The notes: a model not told the origin generated them from the sequence alone. A DNA stretch of 64,000 bases from Apibacter mensalis (GCF_001418685.1 NZ_LIVM01000008.1:62001-126000); one strand, 5' to 3'; counted from the stretch's first letter, positions 47,437-57,658 are shown. Made by a program: numbers and translations.

Positions 47437-49863
47437 TTATAATTTTACATTCAATTTAACATTAAAAAATCTTCCGGTGAGTTTATTGGGCACCGCATAA
47501 TAAGATGTTGAATTTATATCTCTTATCCATTCATTGCTTATAGTATTTCTAACATTAAAAACATTGAATATTTCAAGACCTAAAGATAGTTCCTTAAATC
47601 TTTCCCACCCTGTACCGATACGCGCTTTATTCTTTTTTTGATCAACAAAAACATAGGTCAAGCCAACATCGGCTCGTTTATAGTCCGATAAGGTCGTTTG
47701 ATAATCATAAGGATCCGAATATAAAGGAGCTCCATTGGGAAGACCGGATGCATACACTAAATTCACATTGGCTTTAAATCGAGGATAATTTTTCATATAA
47801 TCTTGAAAAAATAATCCTACTTTTAATCTAGGATCAGTCGGACGCGGTATATATCCTCTTCCGTCAATATTTTCTTCGGTTTTACCATATGAAACCGATA
47901 ACCAAGATTCTGCTCCACTTACAAATTCACCATTCAACCGAGCATCTATCCCATAGGCATATCCTTTGGAATTATTTTCTCCCGTATAAATTACCCTAAC
48001 ATTATCCAAAAAGTATGGGATAAGATCATCTAACTTTTTATAATAAATTTCTGTTGTCAATTTAAATGGATGCTTATTTAGCATTTTAAATTCAAAGTCA
48101 TTACCTAAAATAAAATGTATGGAACGTTGTGATTTTATTTTATCATTGAGGATACCATCCAATCGCATGGCTTCTTTATAAAAAGGAGGTTGATAGTAGA
48201 ATCCTGTGGCAAAACGAAATAACATATCTATTTTCCAATCTGGCTTTAGAGCGATTTGTGCTCTTGGGCTGAAATTGGTTTCTCCGTTGAAATCCCAATA
48301 GGTTGCCCTCACTCCCGCATTAATTAGCACACGCGACGTATTCCACAAAAATTTAGTTGAATATTGCAAATACCCATTAATTCGATTGGACAAAAGCTTA
48401 TTATTAGCTGAAACATGATGTAATAAAATTAGATCTGATTCGTCTAGATCTCCGGGCGGCAATATAGGTCTTGGTATTGAATATCCTGCTGAATCAATAA
48501 GCTGCCATTCGTTTTTAAGATTACGTATATCTTCATGCTGATACTGAAAACCTGCCTCCAATGCGGAATTAATGTTCAGATTGTATTTAGATTTTAACTG
48601 TGTTCCAAGAACTAACATATCCAAATTGTTTCTTCCATGGTTAATTTGTCCTCCCGAATTGAAGGAAGGAAGAAAGTCTCCTGTATTGTGATCTGCTTCT
48701 TGCAGCATATATCCGGCTGAAATATCAAAATATTCATGCTCTTTGGAATGAAAAGCATATCCATCTAAATTAAAGGCTAAGTTATCTGTCGGTTTAAATT
48801 CTAATGATAAAGTTCCGTTAGCTGTTTTATAAGTATCTTTTTCATTTCCATTATAGGCAACGTTTAACTTAATTGGTTGATGTAAGGTTCCAAATTCTAC
48901 TTCCCTTTTTTTAGGTACCATTTTATACTCATTGGAAGCATAATTTCCTAAAAAAGATAGTTTCCATTTAGGAGCCCATGTATATTGAAGGAAAGTTTGT
49001 ACATCAAAATATTCCGGATTGAAATCCGTATCTCCATCAAAAGTATTCAAAATAAGATCCGTATTTCTATATCTGGCTCCTAAAATTCCTGAAAATTTAT
49101 TTTTTTTATCCGCAAAGCCGAAAGTTGTTCCACCGCCTAATAAACTGGCTTCCAATTTAGTTTCAAATTTTTTGGGTTTTCTGTATGCAATATCTAGCAC
49201 ACTGGACATTTTATCACCGTAACGAGATTCAAAACCTCCTGCAGAAAAATTTACCGTAGAAACCATATCCGGATTAATGATGCTCATACCTTCTTGTTGT
49301 CCACTTCGAACCGATAACGGTTTATAAATTTCAACCCCATTTATATAAACTAAATTTTCATCATAATTTCCTCCTCTGACTCTGTAAAATGAGCTTAACT
49401 CACTGGCTGTACTGACAAAAACTGTATTTAGGATCTCTTCTACTCCTCCGGAAAGAGTCGGAGTATTATCTAAATTTTTCATATCGATTGGATGCATGGT
49501 AATATCTGCCGATTTTTTTCGGGCTCCTTTGAATACAATTTCCGGAATCACTTTTTCTTTAATCGTCTTAAGTTTAAAATCAACTACAATATCTTCATCA
49601 GTCGTAATAATACTTTTAGAATCTACTGAAAACCCAATATGTTCAACGGTTAAGATAATAGATGTATGGGAAGGTACCTGCAATCGATAATTTCCTTTTA
49701 TATCGGAAGTTGAAAATTGGTCAGATTTTACATAAACATGGGCCCCTTTTAAAGGATTTCCTTGTTCATCTTCTACTTTTCCTGAAATATTTATGGCCTG
49801 CCCCCATACGGTAAAAGAGACCGTCCATAAGACTAAAAATGATAGAATTTTATAATTTTTCAA
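47437..49863 (-). CDS. TonB-dependent receptor with CarboxypepD_reg-like N-domain
   Basis: 808 residues: signal peptide (1-21, ending WGQA), a CarboxypepD_reg-like beta domain (about 22-105, with SGKVEDEQGNPLKGAHVYVK), plug domain (about 115-235; YRVRGGNYDENLVYINGVEIY and SAGGFESRYGDKMSSVLDI), then a barrel ending in KLNVKL. There is no SusD partner, so it is not a classical polysaccharide-uptake SusC. Its ATG overlaps the 3' end of the M23 peptidase gene by 14 bases, indicating translational coupling. The substrate is unknown. Confidence 0.92.
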   Translation of the reverse strand: MKNYKILSFLVLWTVSFTVWGQAINISGKVEDEQGNPLKGAHVYVKSDQFSTSDIKGNYRLQVPSHTSIILTVEHIGFSVDSKSIITTDEDIVVDFKLKTIKEKVIPEIVFKGARKKSADITMHPIDMKNLDNTPTLSGGVEEILNTVFVSTASELSSFYRVRGGNYDENLVYINGVEIYKPLSVRSGQQEGMSIINPDMVSTVNFSAGGFESRYGDKMSSVLDIAYRKPKKFETKLEASLLGGGTTFGFADKKNKFSGILGARYRNTDLILNTFDGDTDFNPEYFDVQTFLQYTWAPKWKLSFLGNYASNEYKMVPKKREVEFGTLHQPIKLNVAYNGNEKDTYKTANGTLSLEFKPTDNLAFNLDGYAFHSKEHEYFDISAGYMLQEADHNTGDFLPSFNSGGQINHGRNNLDMLVLGTQLKSKYNLNINSALEAGFQYQHEDIRNLKNEWQLIDSAGYSIPRPILPPGDLDESDLILLHHVSANNKLLSNRINGYLQYSTKFLWNTSRVLINAGVRATYWDFNGETNFSPRAQIALKPDWKIDMLFRFATGFYYQPPFYKEAMRLDGILNDKIKSQRSIHFILGNDFEFKMLNKHPFKLTTEIYYKKLDDLIPYFLDNVRVIYTGENNSKGYAYGIDARLNGEFVSGAESWLSVSYGKTEENIDGRGYIPRPTDPRLKVGLFFQDYMKNYPRFKANVNLVYASGLPNGAPLYSDPYDYQTTLSDYKRADVGLTYVFVDQKKNKARIGTGWERFKELSLGLEIFNVFNVRNTISNEWIRDINSTSYYAVPNKLTGRFFNVKLNVKL

Positions 49864-51523
49864 AGTCGCTCGTATATATCTTTTTATTATTTACTTTATC
49901 GGTAACTATAACTTCCACTTGATGTTTTCCTGCTCGAATGCCTTCTTTCTCTAAATTGGAAATAAAAAGGCTGTTTTGCTTATACTCGTATTCTGCGAGT
50001 ATCCATTTTCCATCAATAAAAACATCATATGTGTTTATTCCCGACCCTGTGTCCTTTATTTTAAACACTAATTTATTTCCAATTTTTTTTGATTTTGAAA
50101 GCATGGGACAACTAATTGAAGGAACTGATTCATCTAATGCTAGATAAAATTTACCAAAATCTTTGGGATTTGCTTTATATGTACCGCTTTCGTAGGAAGT
50201 ATCTAAATATTCCTTTTTTAAGGGACCAAAATTAGATTCTCTAATAATTACATATTTGTCCGCTTTAGATTTATCCAAGTTGCTCCAATCAGGAGTTATA
50301 ATCATTTCGTATTTTTTGTGTATAGGGACTGAAGATTTATGAACTTGATATTCATTATTTCCCATTTTTTTGTAATTAAAAATAAAATCTTCATAAAAAG
50401 AATCTTTCTCAAAGTTTATAAACAATCCGTCCTGTTTAAAAATATAGGGACTCTTAAAATTAACCACTAATTTATCGTTTTCTATTTTCGATTTACCATC
50501 TTCATCCGGGTTTTTATAAGCCACACCATTCATAGTAAAACTTCGGGTGGTTACATTCCCGGCATAATCTCCTACTTCTATTTTTACTTTATAAGTTTTT
50601 CCTGCCTCGACTTTTACTATCCCTCTATTTACTTTTTGTTCATACATTTGCAAAGTATTACCCGGTAATAAATAGGTACGGTATATCCAATTATTATGAG
50701 CTATTAACTCAGGATAATCCACACTCGCATTGATATAACGCGTTTCACTAAAGGAATGCTTATCCGCTTGAAAAGTCGATAATAAATTATCATTAACAAA
50801 GATTTTTATAAAATAAATTCCATTTAAATTTTGGGATCCACCCTGTTGATCATATGCTTTTACACCAAAACCTACTTCTCCGGACACAGTATAATTTCCA
50901 CCTTCTGAGGCTACAACTTTACTGGCACTTCCATTCACCGTTCCTTTGATGGGATAAATCCAGGAACCTCTCAGCATAGGTTTTATATGATCATTAACAT
51001 CATATCCGAACAAAAATGGATTTAAAATTTCTTCTGTTTGCGTATCTCGAACTTCAAAATGTAAGTGTGGCCCTCCTGAACCTCCGGTATTTCCTGAAAG
51101 TGCTATAACTTCTCCTTTTTTAACCGGAATTTCTCCCGGTTTCAGATAAAAATCGACAGAATAGTTTTTATTTTTATATTGTTCTTTACGTGCTCTTTCT
51201 TCAATTGCACCTTTCAATTCGCTTAGATGACCATATACAGTAGTGTATCCATTAGGATGATCTATATATATTGCTTTGCCGTATCCATAGGCTGAAATAT
51301 TAATTCTAGAAATATAACCCTCTTGAGCAGCCAACACTGACAAACCTGATCTTTGCTGGGTTTTCATATCCAAACCGGAATGAAAATGATTTTTTCTTAA
51401 TTCTCCATAATTAGCAGATAAAGAAATTGATATAGTTAAAGGAGACACAAAATCTTTAGGATAACGTTGTGCTTGGGATAAGATCGTGAATAATAGGGCT
51501 GCTGTTACTGCTATTTTTTTCAT
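49850..51523 (-). CDS. Secreted M23 (LytM) metallopeptidase with accessory domains
   Basis: About 557 residues from ATG 51523; the signal peptide MKKIAVTAALLFTILSQA supports this start over the ATG at 51568. The M23 domain is N-terminal: zinc ligands in HFHSGLDMKT and the HLH in GGPHLHFEVRD, with the conserved GNTGGSGGPHLHF context. Two or three beta-sandwich-like regions follow without recognisable names. It probably cuts peptidoglycan peptide cross-links in the periplasm. Coupling to a TonB-dependent receptor downstream is seen in several flavobacteria and may reflect envelope maintenance (inference). Confidence 0.9.
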   Translation of the reverse strand: MKKIAVTAALLFTILSQAQRYPKDFVSPLTISISLSANYGELRKNHFHSGLDMKTQQRSGLSVLAAQEGYISRINISAYGYGKAIYIDHPNGYTTVYGHLSELKGAIEERARKEQYKNKNYSVDFYLKPGEIPVKKGEVIALSGNTGGSGGPHLHFEVRDTQTEEILNPFLFGYDVNDHIKPMLRGSWIYPIKGTVNGSASKVVASEGGNYTVSGEVGFGVKAYDQQGGSQNLNGIYFIKIFVNDNLLSTFQADKHSFSETRYINASVDYPELIAHNNWIYRTYLLPGNTLQMYEQKVNRGIVKVEAGKTYKVKIEVGDYAGNVTTRSFTMNGVAYKNPDEDGKSKIENDKLVVNFKSPYIFKQDGLFINFEKDSFYEDFIFNYKKMGNNEYQVHKSSVPIHKKYEMIITPDWSNLDKSKADKYVIIRESNFGPLKKEYLDTSYESGTYKANPKDFGKFYLALDESVPSISCPMLSKSKKIGNKLVFKIKDTGSGINTYDVFIDGKWILAEYEYKQNSLFISNLEKEGIRAGKHQVEVIVTDKVNNKKIYTSDFEKL

Positions 51524-51568
51524 GAGAATTTTCAAATAAATATCTTTACTGTGTATAATTATCGTCAA

Positions 51569-51972
51569 AAAATTTAATCTTTCTCAAAATTAAGAATTTC
51601 ATTTTTATTTAGATTCTTTTAACACTTAATTCAGTTAAATTTTGTTTTTGAAATTCTTTATATTAATGAGCTTAATCCGTACATTTTATAATATACCATT
51701 TAACGTTAATGCTTAGATTGGTTTTGATTGGGATGGCTATTATGAATGTAATGATGTAGATGGGGCATGCTTTATGTAAAGTATCAAAATACATTAAAAT
51801 ATACGATTGAAATAGTACGTTAAATCTTTATATTTGATGGTAATTCCCTTTCCATATTGTAAACTACCTTTTAATTTGTAATTAAAAATAAATAGTTACA
51901 TATTTGAAAAATATTATTAATTTACCTCGTATACTTATTTAATACATATAAATTTTAACTAAACTACCAATT
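51569..51972. other. Intergenic region between the M23 and secreted TonB-domain genes
   Basis: About 400 bases, divergent promoters for both flanking genes presumably inside. A short stretch at 51639-51779 reads as ILFLKFFILMSLIRTF...FNVNA, an in-frame TAG (51714), then IGFDWDGYYECNDVDGACFM and TAA. This could be a decayed small secreted peptide gene, but evidence is thin. Nothing else is recognisable. Confidence 0.4.
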
Positions 51973-52437
51973 ATGTTGAGAAAAACCATACACACATTCA
52001 TATCTTATTTAACTGTTATATTACTTATCAATAGTCTTAATGCTCAGGAATTTAAAAAAGCTTCTCACACAAATAAAATATATGAGCCGAGTCAAGTCCG
52101 TATAAAAGGAGAATATGAAGGCGGTAAACAACAATTATTTAAAATTTTATCCTCTAATCTTGAATACCCAACCAAAGCATTACAAAACCATATACAAGGG
52201 AAAGTAATTGTAAAATTTATTATTGAGAAAAACGGCACAATTACTAATTTTGAAATCTTAAAAGATATAGGATACCAATGTGCTGATGAAATTATTCGGG
52301 TTTTAAAGAAGACTCAAGCCAGATGGAATTCGGCTAAAATAAATAAAAAGCGTGTACGGTCTTATTATATTTTACAAGTTAATTTTAAAATACCATCAGA
52401 TCAATCAAAACCATATATTCAAGATGATAATAACTAA
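51973..52437 (+). CDS. Secreted protein with TonB C-terminal-like domain
   Basis: 154 residues: a cleavable-looking signal peptide (MLRKTIHTFISYLTVILLINSLNA|QE) and a TonB C-terminal domain (about 55-140; LEYPTKALQNHIQGKVIVKFIIEKNGTITNFEILKDIGYQCADEIIRVLKKT). Unlike energising TonB it has no proline-rich spacer, and the hydrophobic segment looks like a signal peptide rather than a permanent anchor, so it may act as a soluble periplasmic protein. The stop overlaps the start of the M28 peptidase gene. Confidence 0.82.
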   Translation: MLRKTIHTFISYLTVILLINSLNAQEFKKASHTNKIYEPSQVRIKGEYEGGKQQLFKILSSNLEYPTKALQNHIQGKVIVKFIIEKNGTITNFEILKDIGYQCADEIIRVLKKTQARWNSAKINKKRVRSYYILQVNFKIPSDQSKPYIQDDNN

Positions 52438-53743
52438 CTTAAGATTTATAAACTGTTATACAATTTTAATTCTTTTTCTGTTTAATTTTTCTAAAGCGCA
52501 AACTTCTAAAGTTTATGCGGAACAGGTCATTAAAAAATTAACTTCTTCTGAATTTGCCGGCCGAGGCTATGTAGAAGATGGGATGGAAAAAACATCGAGA
52601 GAAATTGCTTCTCAGTTTGAAAAAATAGGATTATTAAAGTTCCATAATTCTTATTTCCAACCTTTTACCTATTCAATTAATATTATCGAAAAAAGTTTTG
52701 TATCTATTAATGGTAAAGAACTGAAACTAGGAACTGACTATTTAGTGGGCGCCGGCTCTCCTTCATTACAAGGAACATTTTCTCCTGTTGTTTTTAATAC
52801 TTCAGTAATTGATAGTTTATTTGAATGGAATGATCGTTCTTATTTTGATAAGGAATTGGAAAAAATAAATACACATTCTGTGGTTTTTCCCAATAAAATA
52901 TTCTCGGATAATATGATCATACAGGATGAATCAGCGAATCAACTATACCGTGATGTACCTCAAATTATATCTAATGGAGATTTAGGAATTTCAACCCCAC
53001 TGGTAATACAGCAAACTACTTCAAAATTTATACATTCGTTGAGCCCTATACAAACTAAAACCGTTAATTTATTTATCAATGATCAATCACTAACTGACAC
53101 TATTAAATCCATATCTTTAGATATAAAAACTCATTTTGAACCTAATTTTGAAGCTAATAATATCGTAGGATATATAAAAGGTAAGCGTTCAGATAGTCTT
53201 ATCGTATTAACAGCTCATTATGATCATTTGGGTAAAATTAATGATGTTGTATTTTCCGGTGCTAATGATAATGCCAGTGGGATAGCCCTATTACTTTCAA
53301 TGGCTAAAGTGTTTGAAAAAAATAAGCCTAATTTTGACATAGTGTTTATTGCTTTTGCCGGAGAGGAAGCAGGATTAAAAGGTTCGAAATATTTTGTAGA
53401 TCATCCCCTGTTTGATTTAAAGAAAATTAAATTTTTGCTGAATTTTGATATGGTAGGTACCGGCGAAGAAGGTATACAAGTAGTAAATGGTAAAGAATTT
53501 TATAAGCAATTCAATAAACTTGATTATATAAGCTATATGTATAATTATTTAAAGCAGGTGAAAATCAGAGGAAGTGCATGCAATAGCGATCATTGTCCTT
53601 TTTATGAAAAAGGGGTTCCTTCTTTTTATATTTATACCTTAGGTGGAAAAAGCGGATATCATGATATATACGATACAGAAGTTTCCTTATATGCCTTCGA
53701 TAAGTTGGTTGCCCTGCTTACTAAATTTATAAATGTTTTGTAA
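52424..53743 (+). CDS. Secreted M28-family metallopeptidase
   Basis: About 439 residues from ATG 52424; the signal peptide MIITNLRFINCYTILILFLFNFSKA supports this start and the open frame upstream lies within the preceding gene. The M28 dizinc residues are visible: LTAHYDHLG (His, Asp), GANDNASGIALL (Asp), FAGEEAGLKGS (catalytic Glu and ligand), NFDMVG (Asp) and the last His in SGYHDIYDT. It is probably an aminopeptidase acting in the periplasm or outside. The gene overlaps the TonB-domain gene by 14 bases. Confidence 0.9.
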   Translation: MIITNLRFINCYTILILFLFNFSKAQTSKVYAEQVIKKLTSSEFAGRGYVEDGMEKTSREIASQFEKIGLLKFHNSYFQPFTYSINIIEKSFVSINGKELKLGTDYLVGAGSPSLQGTFSPVVFNTSVIDSLFEWNDRSYFDKELEKINTHSVVFPNKIFSDNMIIQDESANQLYRDVPQIISNGDLGISTPLVIQQTTSKFIHSLSPIQTKTVNLFINDQSLTDTIKSISLDIKTHFEPNFEANNIVGYIKGKRSDSLIVLTAHYDHLGKINDVVFSGANDNASGIALLLSMAKVFEKNKPNFDIVFIAFAGEEAGLKGSKYFVDHPLFDLKKIKFLLNFDMVGTGEEGIQVVNGKEFYKQFNKLDYISYMYNYLKQVKIRGSACNSDHCPFYEKGVPSFYIYTLGGKSGYHDIYDTEVSLYAFDKLVALLTKFINVL

Positions 53744-53762
53744 TAGAATATCTATACGCAAT

Positions 53763-53798
53763 AAAAAAGGCAAGAATAGGTTATACTTGCCTTTTTTT
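53763..53798. terminator. Bidirectional rho-independent terminator
   Basis: The 12-bp stem AAAAAAGGCAAG/CTTGCCTTTTTT (53763-53774 with 53786-53797) with flanking A and T runs separates the M28 gene from the convergent deoD. Confidence 0.88.
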
Positions 53799-53814
53799 AT
53801 AATTATCTGAAAAT

Positions 53815-54531
53815 TTATTGAAAACCTATAGCTGATTCCAGAGCAAGTATCATCATTGTATCAAAAGATGATTGTCTTTCTTTTGCTGATATATTTTCTT
53901 GAGTAATGAAAGAATCAGAGATTGTTAATAAACAAGCTGCATTCTTACCTAAAACTTGTGCATTATGAAATAAAGCAAAACTTTCCATTTCTACACAAGT
54001 ACAACCATGATCTTGCACCAATTTTTTATAATCAGTTCCTCCTTTCACATAAAAAACATCACTAGAATGTATGCATGCTTCGTGAATTGAAATGTTTAAT
54101 TCTAGTGCTTTTTTTGAGATGTATGAATTTAATTTTTCAGAAGGGTAGGATTTATCTTTCTCGTATCCCGACTGTACTTTTGCGTAGGAGGATTCGCTAT
54201 ACGCACTATTTCCCAGTACAACGTCATATATCTTAATATTTTCTACATATGATCCTGCTGATCCGATTCGTATTATAGTATCTACTCCATAATGAGAGAA
54301 TAATTCGTATGAATAAATACCTATACTGGGCATCCCCATACCGGAACCCATAATGGATATTTTTTTTCCTTTATAATGCCCGGTGTATCCTAACATGTTT
54401 CTAACAGAATTAAATTGTATTGGATTTTCTAAATATTTATCTACTATATATTTTGCCCTTAAAGGATCTCCGGGCATCAATACCGTTTTCGCAATTTCTC
54501 CAAATTCTGCTTGAATGTGTGCAGTTGCCAT
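53815..54531 (-). CDS. deoD: Purine-nucleoside phosphorylase (DeoD type)
   Basis: 238 residues of the hexameric DeoD family: MATAHIQAEFGEIAKTVLMPGDPLRAKYI, the GSGMGMPSIGIYSYEL and RIGSAGSY motifs for phosphate and nucleoside binding, and VEMESFALFHNA with the ribose-binding Glu. The proton donor Asp is in LLTISDSF. It phosphorolyses purine (deoxy)nucleosides for salvage. It is a single gene with a terminator behind it; the aminotransferase upstream is about 110 bases away. Confidence 0.96.
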   Translation of the reverse strand: MATAHIQAEFGEIAKTVLMPGDPLRAKYIVDKYLENPIQFNSVRNMLGYTGHYKGKKISIMGSGMGMPSIGIYSYELFSHYGVDTIIRIGSAGSYVENIKIYDVVLGNSAYSESSYAKVQSGYEKDKSYPSEKLNSYISKKALELNISIHEACIHSSDVFYVKGGTDYKKLVQDHGCTCVEMESFALFHNAQVLGKNAACLLTISDSFITQENISAKERQSSFDTMMILALESAIGFQ

Positions 54532-54639
54532 ATTTTTTAATTTTAGTTGTTAAGTAATAGTAAAGGAATACTCTCTTTACTTGAAAAGGTTTTGTTTAAA
54601 TGAAACCTAGAATTTATCCTAATTTAATATTATTCGAAT

Positions 54640-55836
54640 TTAAATTTCTTTAGCTACTTCATTGATTGATTCTAAAATAATATCACACCCTTTTATAATC
54701 TCTTCAGGAGTGATGGTTAAAGGGGGGGAAATTCTTAAAAATTCATTCCTGTATAATTGCCAAAAAACGATTAAACCTTTGTTCATACATCTTTCAGCAA
54801 CTTTTAAACTAAATTCAGGAGATCTTAATTGTACAGCCAACATTAATCCCCTTCCATTAATGGATATGATTTCCTTATGATTTAATTTTTCTCTGTATAA
54901 CTTTTCTTTACTGTGAACTTGAACCATTAAATCCGTAGTTAATAATTCCTCCATAACCGCACAAGCTGCTGCTGCCGGTATGGGATTACCGCCAAATGTA
55001 GTAACATGGCCCAATTTAGGATGATCTGCTAAAGTATTCATTATTTCTGCAGAAGCCGTAAATGCACCTATTGGGATTCCTCCGGCCATACCTTTTCCCA
55101 TTGCCAAAATATCGGGAACTATATCATACCATTGAAAAGCAAATAATTTACCTGTTCTTCCAAACCCTGGTTGTATCTCATCTAAAATTAATAAAGCCCC
55201 TACTTCTTCGCATCTGTTTTTTAATTTTTTCAGGTAATTGTCTTCAGGAACTATAAATCCTGCCGCACCTTGAATTGTTTCTACTACTACTCCTGCAGTT
55301 TTTTCTGTTATTTTAGCTAAATCTTTTTCTTGATTAAAATGTATAAATTTAATTTGAGGCAATAAAGGCTCAAACGGTTTTTTATTGGTATCTCTCCCGG
55401 CTAAACTCAATGAACCTTGTGAGTTTCCATGGTAAGCATCTACAAATGATATGATTTCTTGTCTTCCTGTATATCTTTTAGCTAATTTCATGGAAGCTTC
55501 AATAGCTTCTGTTCCGGAATTTACCAAATAAGTGGTATGAAGCGGATCCGGTAAATTTTCCGATAACATTTTACATATTTGTACCGGCTTTTCCATCGCA
55601 TATTCCCCGTATACCATTACATGTAAGTATTTATCCGCTTGATCTTTAATTGCTTGTACCACTTTAGGATGGGAATGACCTAAAGTATTAGCAGAAACTC
55701 CGGCTACAAAGTCTAAGTACGCTCTGCCATCTTTACCGTAAATATAATTCCCAACTGCTTTATCTACTTCAAAACCTGAAGCAAAAAAAGTTGTTTTAGC
55801 CTGATATTTAAAAAATTCCTCTTTTAATTTACCCAT
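54640..55836 (-). CDS. Class III PLP-dependent aminotransferase (ornithine/acetylornithine-like)
   Basis: 398 residues. The class III signature with the PLP Lys is in ILAMGKGMAGGIPIGAF, preceded by LLILDEIQPGFGRTGKLFAFQWYDIVPD; the cofactor-binding region VNSGTEAIEASMKLAKRYTGR is intact. The protein resembles acetylornithine/succinylornithine or 4-aminobutyrate aminotransferases; no arginine or putrescine genes are nearby, so the substrate is not determined. It appears to be its own transcription unit. Confidence 0.88.
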   Translation of the reverse strand: MGKLKEEFFKYQAKTTFFASGFEVDKAVGNYIYGKDGRAYLDFVAGVSANTLGHSHPKVVQAIKDQADKYLHVMVYGEYAMEKPVQICKMLSENLPDPLHTTYLVNSGTEAIEASMKLAKRYTGRQEIISFVDAYHGNSQGSLSLAGRDTNKKPFEPLLPQIKFIHFNQEKDLAKITEKTAGVVVETIQGAAGFIVPEDNYLKKLKNRCEEVGALLILDEIQPGFGRTGKLFAFQWYDIVPDILAMGKGMAGGIPIGAFTASAEIMNTLADHPKLGHVTTFGGNPIPAAAACAVMEELLTTDLMVQVHSKEKLYREKLNHKEIISINGRGLMLAVQLRSPEFSLKVAERCMNKGLIVFWQLYRNEFLRISPPLTITPEEIIKGCDIILESINEVAKEI

Positions 55837-56214
55837 TATTCATAGATTTTCACAAGCAAAAATACGGAATATATTGCAGCCTGGGAAAGGTAATGATCTA
55901 ATAAATTATCTTCTAAAATTTTTGTTTGCTACACATATATTGGACAAAAGTTATATGATATATAACTTTTAATCATTCAACTTTAAAATTCTTCAAATTG
56001 TCATTTTTTGCTCTATTATTTTTATACATTTGAATTTAGCCACAAGTAAAATATTATCTATAGATAATTTATAAGGACATTTTGAAAATATACATCTTTT
56101 AAATTCACCACTTAGTATTGATAAACTCTTTTTTAATTCTCAGATTTATTAAACTTTATACCCCCCCTTTAATAAATTTATATTTACTATTTTTGTGAAG
56201 AATTTATTAATATT
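55837..56214. other. Divergent intergenic region upstream of HMG-CoA synthase
   Basis: About 380 AT-rich bases with a C7 tract near 56161. TATTTTTG at 56188-56195 is a -7-like element 20 bases before the HMG-CoA synthase start. No other structure is evident. Confidence 0.4.
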
Positions 56215-57585
56215 ATGAATTATGATGTAAAAGTGGGTATTGATGCATTCTCTTTTGATATCCCAAAAATATACTTGCCTATAAAAGATTTAGCAATTGC
56301 TAGAGACATTGAACCGGCAAAGCTTGAAAAAGGATTAGGTTTACGTAAGATGTCTCTTCCGGATGTTCATCAAGACGTAATTGTTTTTGCAGCTAATGCT
56401 CTAAAAAAATTACTGGAACAAGAAAGATTGCGACCTGAAGAAATTTGCCGCATTTATGTAGGTACAGAAAGCGGTATCGACTCATCCAAACCCATCGGAT
56501 CTTTTCTGATATCATTAATGGAGGATCTTTATGGCGAAGGTTCTTTTGAGCATTGTGATGTGGTTGATCTTACTTTTGCTTGTATTGGTGGGGTAGATGC
56601 CTTACATAATTCATTAGACTATATTCGAGTTAATCCTGACAAAAAAGCAATTGTCATTGGTACTGACTATGCAAAATACGACTTGAATTCAACAGGTGAA
56701 TATACACAAGGAGCAGGTGCTGTTGCCTTATTATTGTCTGCTAATCCTAAAATAATTTCAATCAGTAATAAAATCGGAATTAGTACTCAAGGTGTTTTTG
56801 ATTTTTTTAAGCCTAAAAGAAGTTTATCCAAAAAAGAAGTAACTGAAAAAGATACCAATCCAATTTGGTTTGGAATTGAGGAAAATGAGATTGATCTTTT
56901 TAAGGAACAACCTGTATTTGATGGTCAGTATTCAAACATGTGTTACCAAAATAGATTAAAAGGGGCTTATTTCCATCTTAAAAAATTATTAAGTGTTGAA
57001 ACAACCCTTTATCAACAGTGGAAAAATATTATTGTACATTCTCCTTATTCATTTCAAGGAAGAAGAATGTTTTCTGAAATATATGCTTTAGATTCGGATT
57101 TAAAAGAATCTTTACCTACACAAGAAAAGGAGTATGCAGATAAAATTAAGGAAATAGGAAAAACTGAGGAATACCAATCTTTTGTAAAGGAAAAGTTTGC
57201 TCCCGCTGAAGTTGCTTCTTCCCATATAGGTAACATGTATACAGGATCTATATTTATGGGATTATTATCTACCTTATCTTATCATGTAAAAAATAATACC
57301 GAGATAACCGGAGAAAAGTTTGGTTTTTTAGCTTATGGAAGTGGTTCTAAATCGAAAGCATTTGAAGGTATAGTTGAAAAAGATTGGAAAACACAGTCTG
57401 AAAAGCTTCGATTATTTGAAACGTTAGATAATACTTATGCAATTGATATGGATACGTATCATTCTTTATATAAAAAAGAATTGAAGAAATCTGTTCTTAC
57501 ACCTAAAAACGAATATATTTTGGAAAGAATTGAAAATGAAAATCCTGTATTAATAGGAGCTAGATATTATAAGTTTAAAAAATAA
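56215..57585 (+). CDS. mvaS: Hydroxymethylglutaryl-CoA synthase
   Basis: 456 residues of the thiolase-fold HMG-CoA synthase family. The catalytic residues are visible: E85 in GTESGIDSSKP, C123 in DLTFACIGGVDAL, and H275 in IIVHSPYSFQG. The enzyme condenses acetyl-CoA and acetoacetyl-CoA to HMG-CoA, the committed step of the mevalonate pathway, which Flavobacteriia use for isoprenoids. It is preceded by its own promoter-like element and followed by a terminator, so it is monocistronic. Confidence 0.93.
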   Translation: MNYDVKVGIDAFSFDIPKIYLPIKDLAIARDIEPAKLEKGLGLRKMSLPDVHQDVIVFAANALKKLLEQERLRPEEICRIYVGTESGIDSSKPIGSFLISLMEDLYGEGSFEHCDVVDLTFACIGGVDALHNSLDYIRVNPDKKAIVIGTDYAKYDLNSTGEYTQGAGAVALLLSANPKIISISNKIGISTQGVFDFFKPKRSLSKKEVTEKDTNPIWFGIEENEIDLFKEQPVFDGQYSNMCYQNRLKGAYFHLKKLLSVETTLYQQWKNIIVHSPYSFQGRRMFSEIYALDSDLKESLPTQEKEYADKIKEIGKTEEYQSFVKEKFAPAEVASSHIGNMYTGSIFMGLLSTLSYHVKNNTEITGEKFGFLAYGSGSKSKAFEGIVEKDWKTQSEKLRLFETLDNTYAIDMDTYHSLYKKELKKSVLTPKNEYILERIENENPVLIGARYYKFKK

Positions 57586-57605
57586 AAACATCACTTTAAT
57601 AATAT

Positions 57606-57634
57606 AAAAGCCTGAAATATTTTCAGGCTTTTTC
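57606..57634. terminator. Rho-independent terminator
   Basis: The 12-bp stem AAAAGCCTGAAA/TTTCAGGCTTTT (57606-57617 with 57621-57632) with a 3-nt loop lies between mvaS and the convergent DegT aminotransferase and can serve both. Confidence 0.88.
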
Positions 57635-57658
57635 TTTTATAGGTTTCTCTATTTATTC

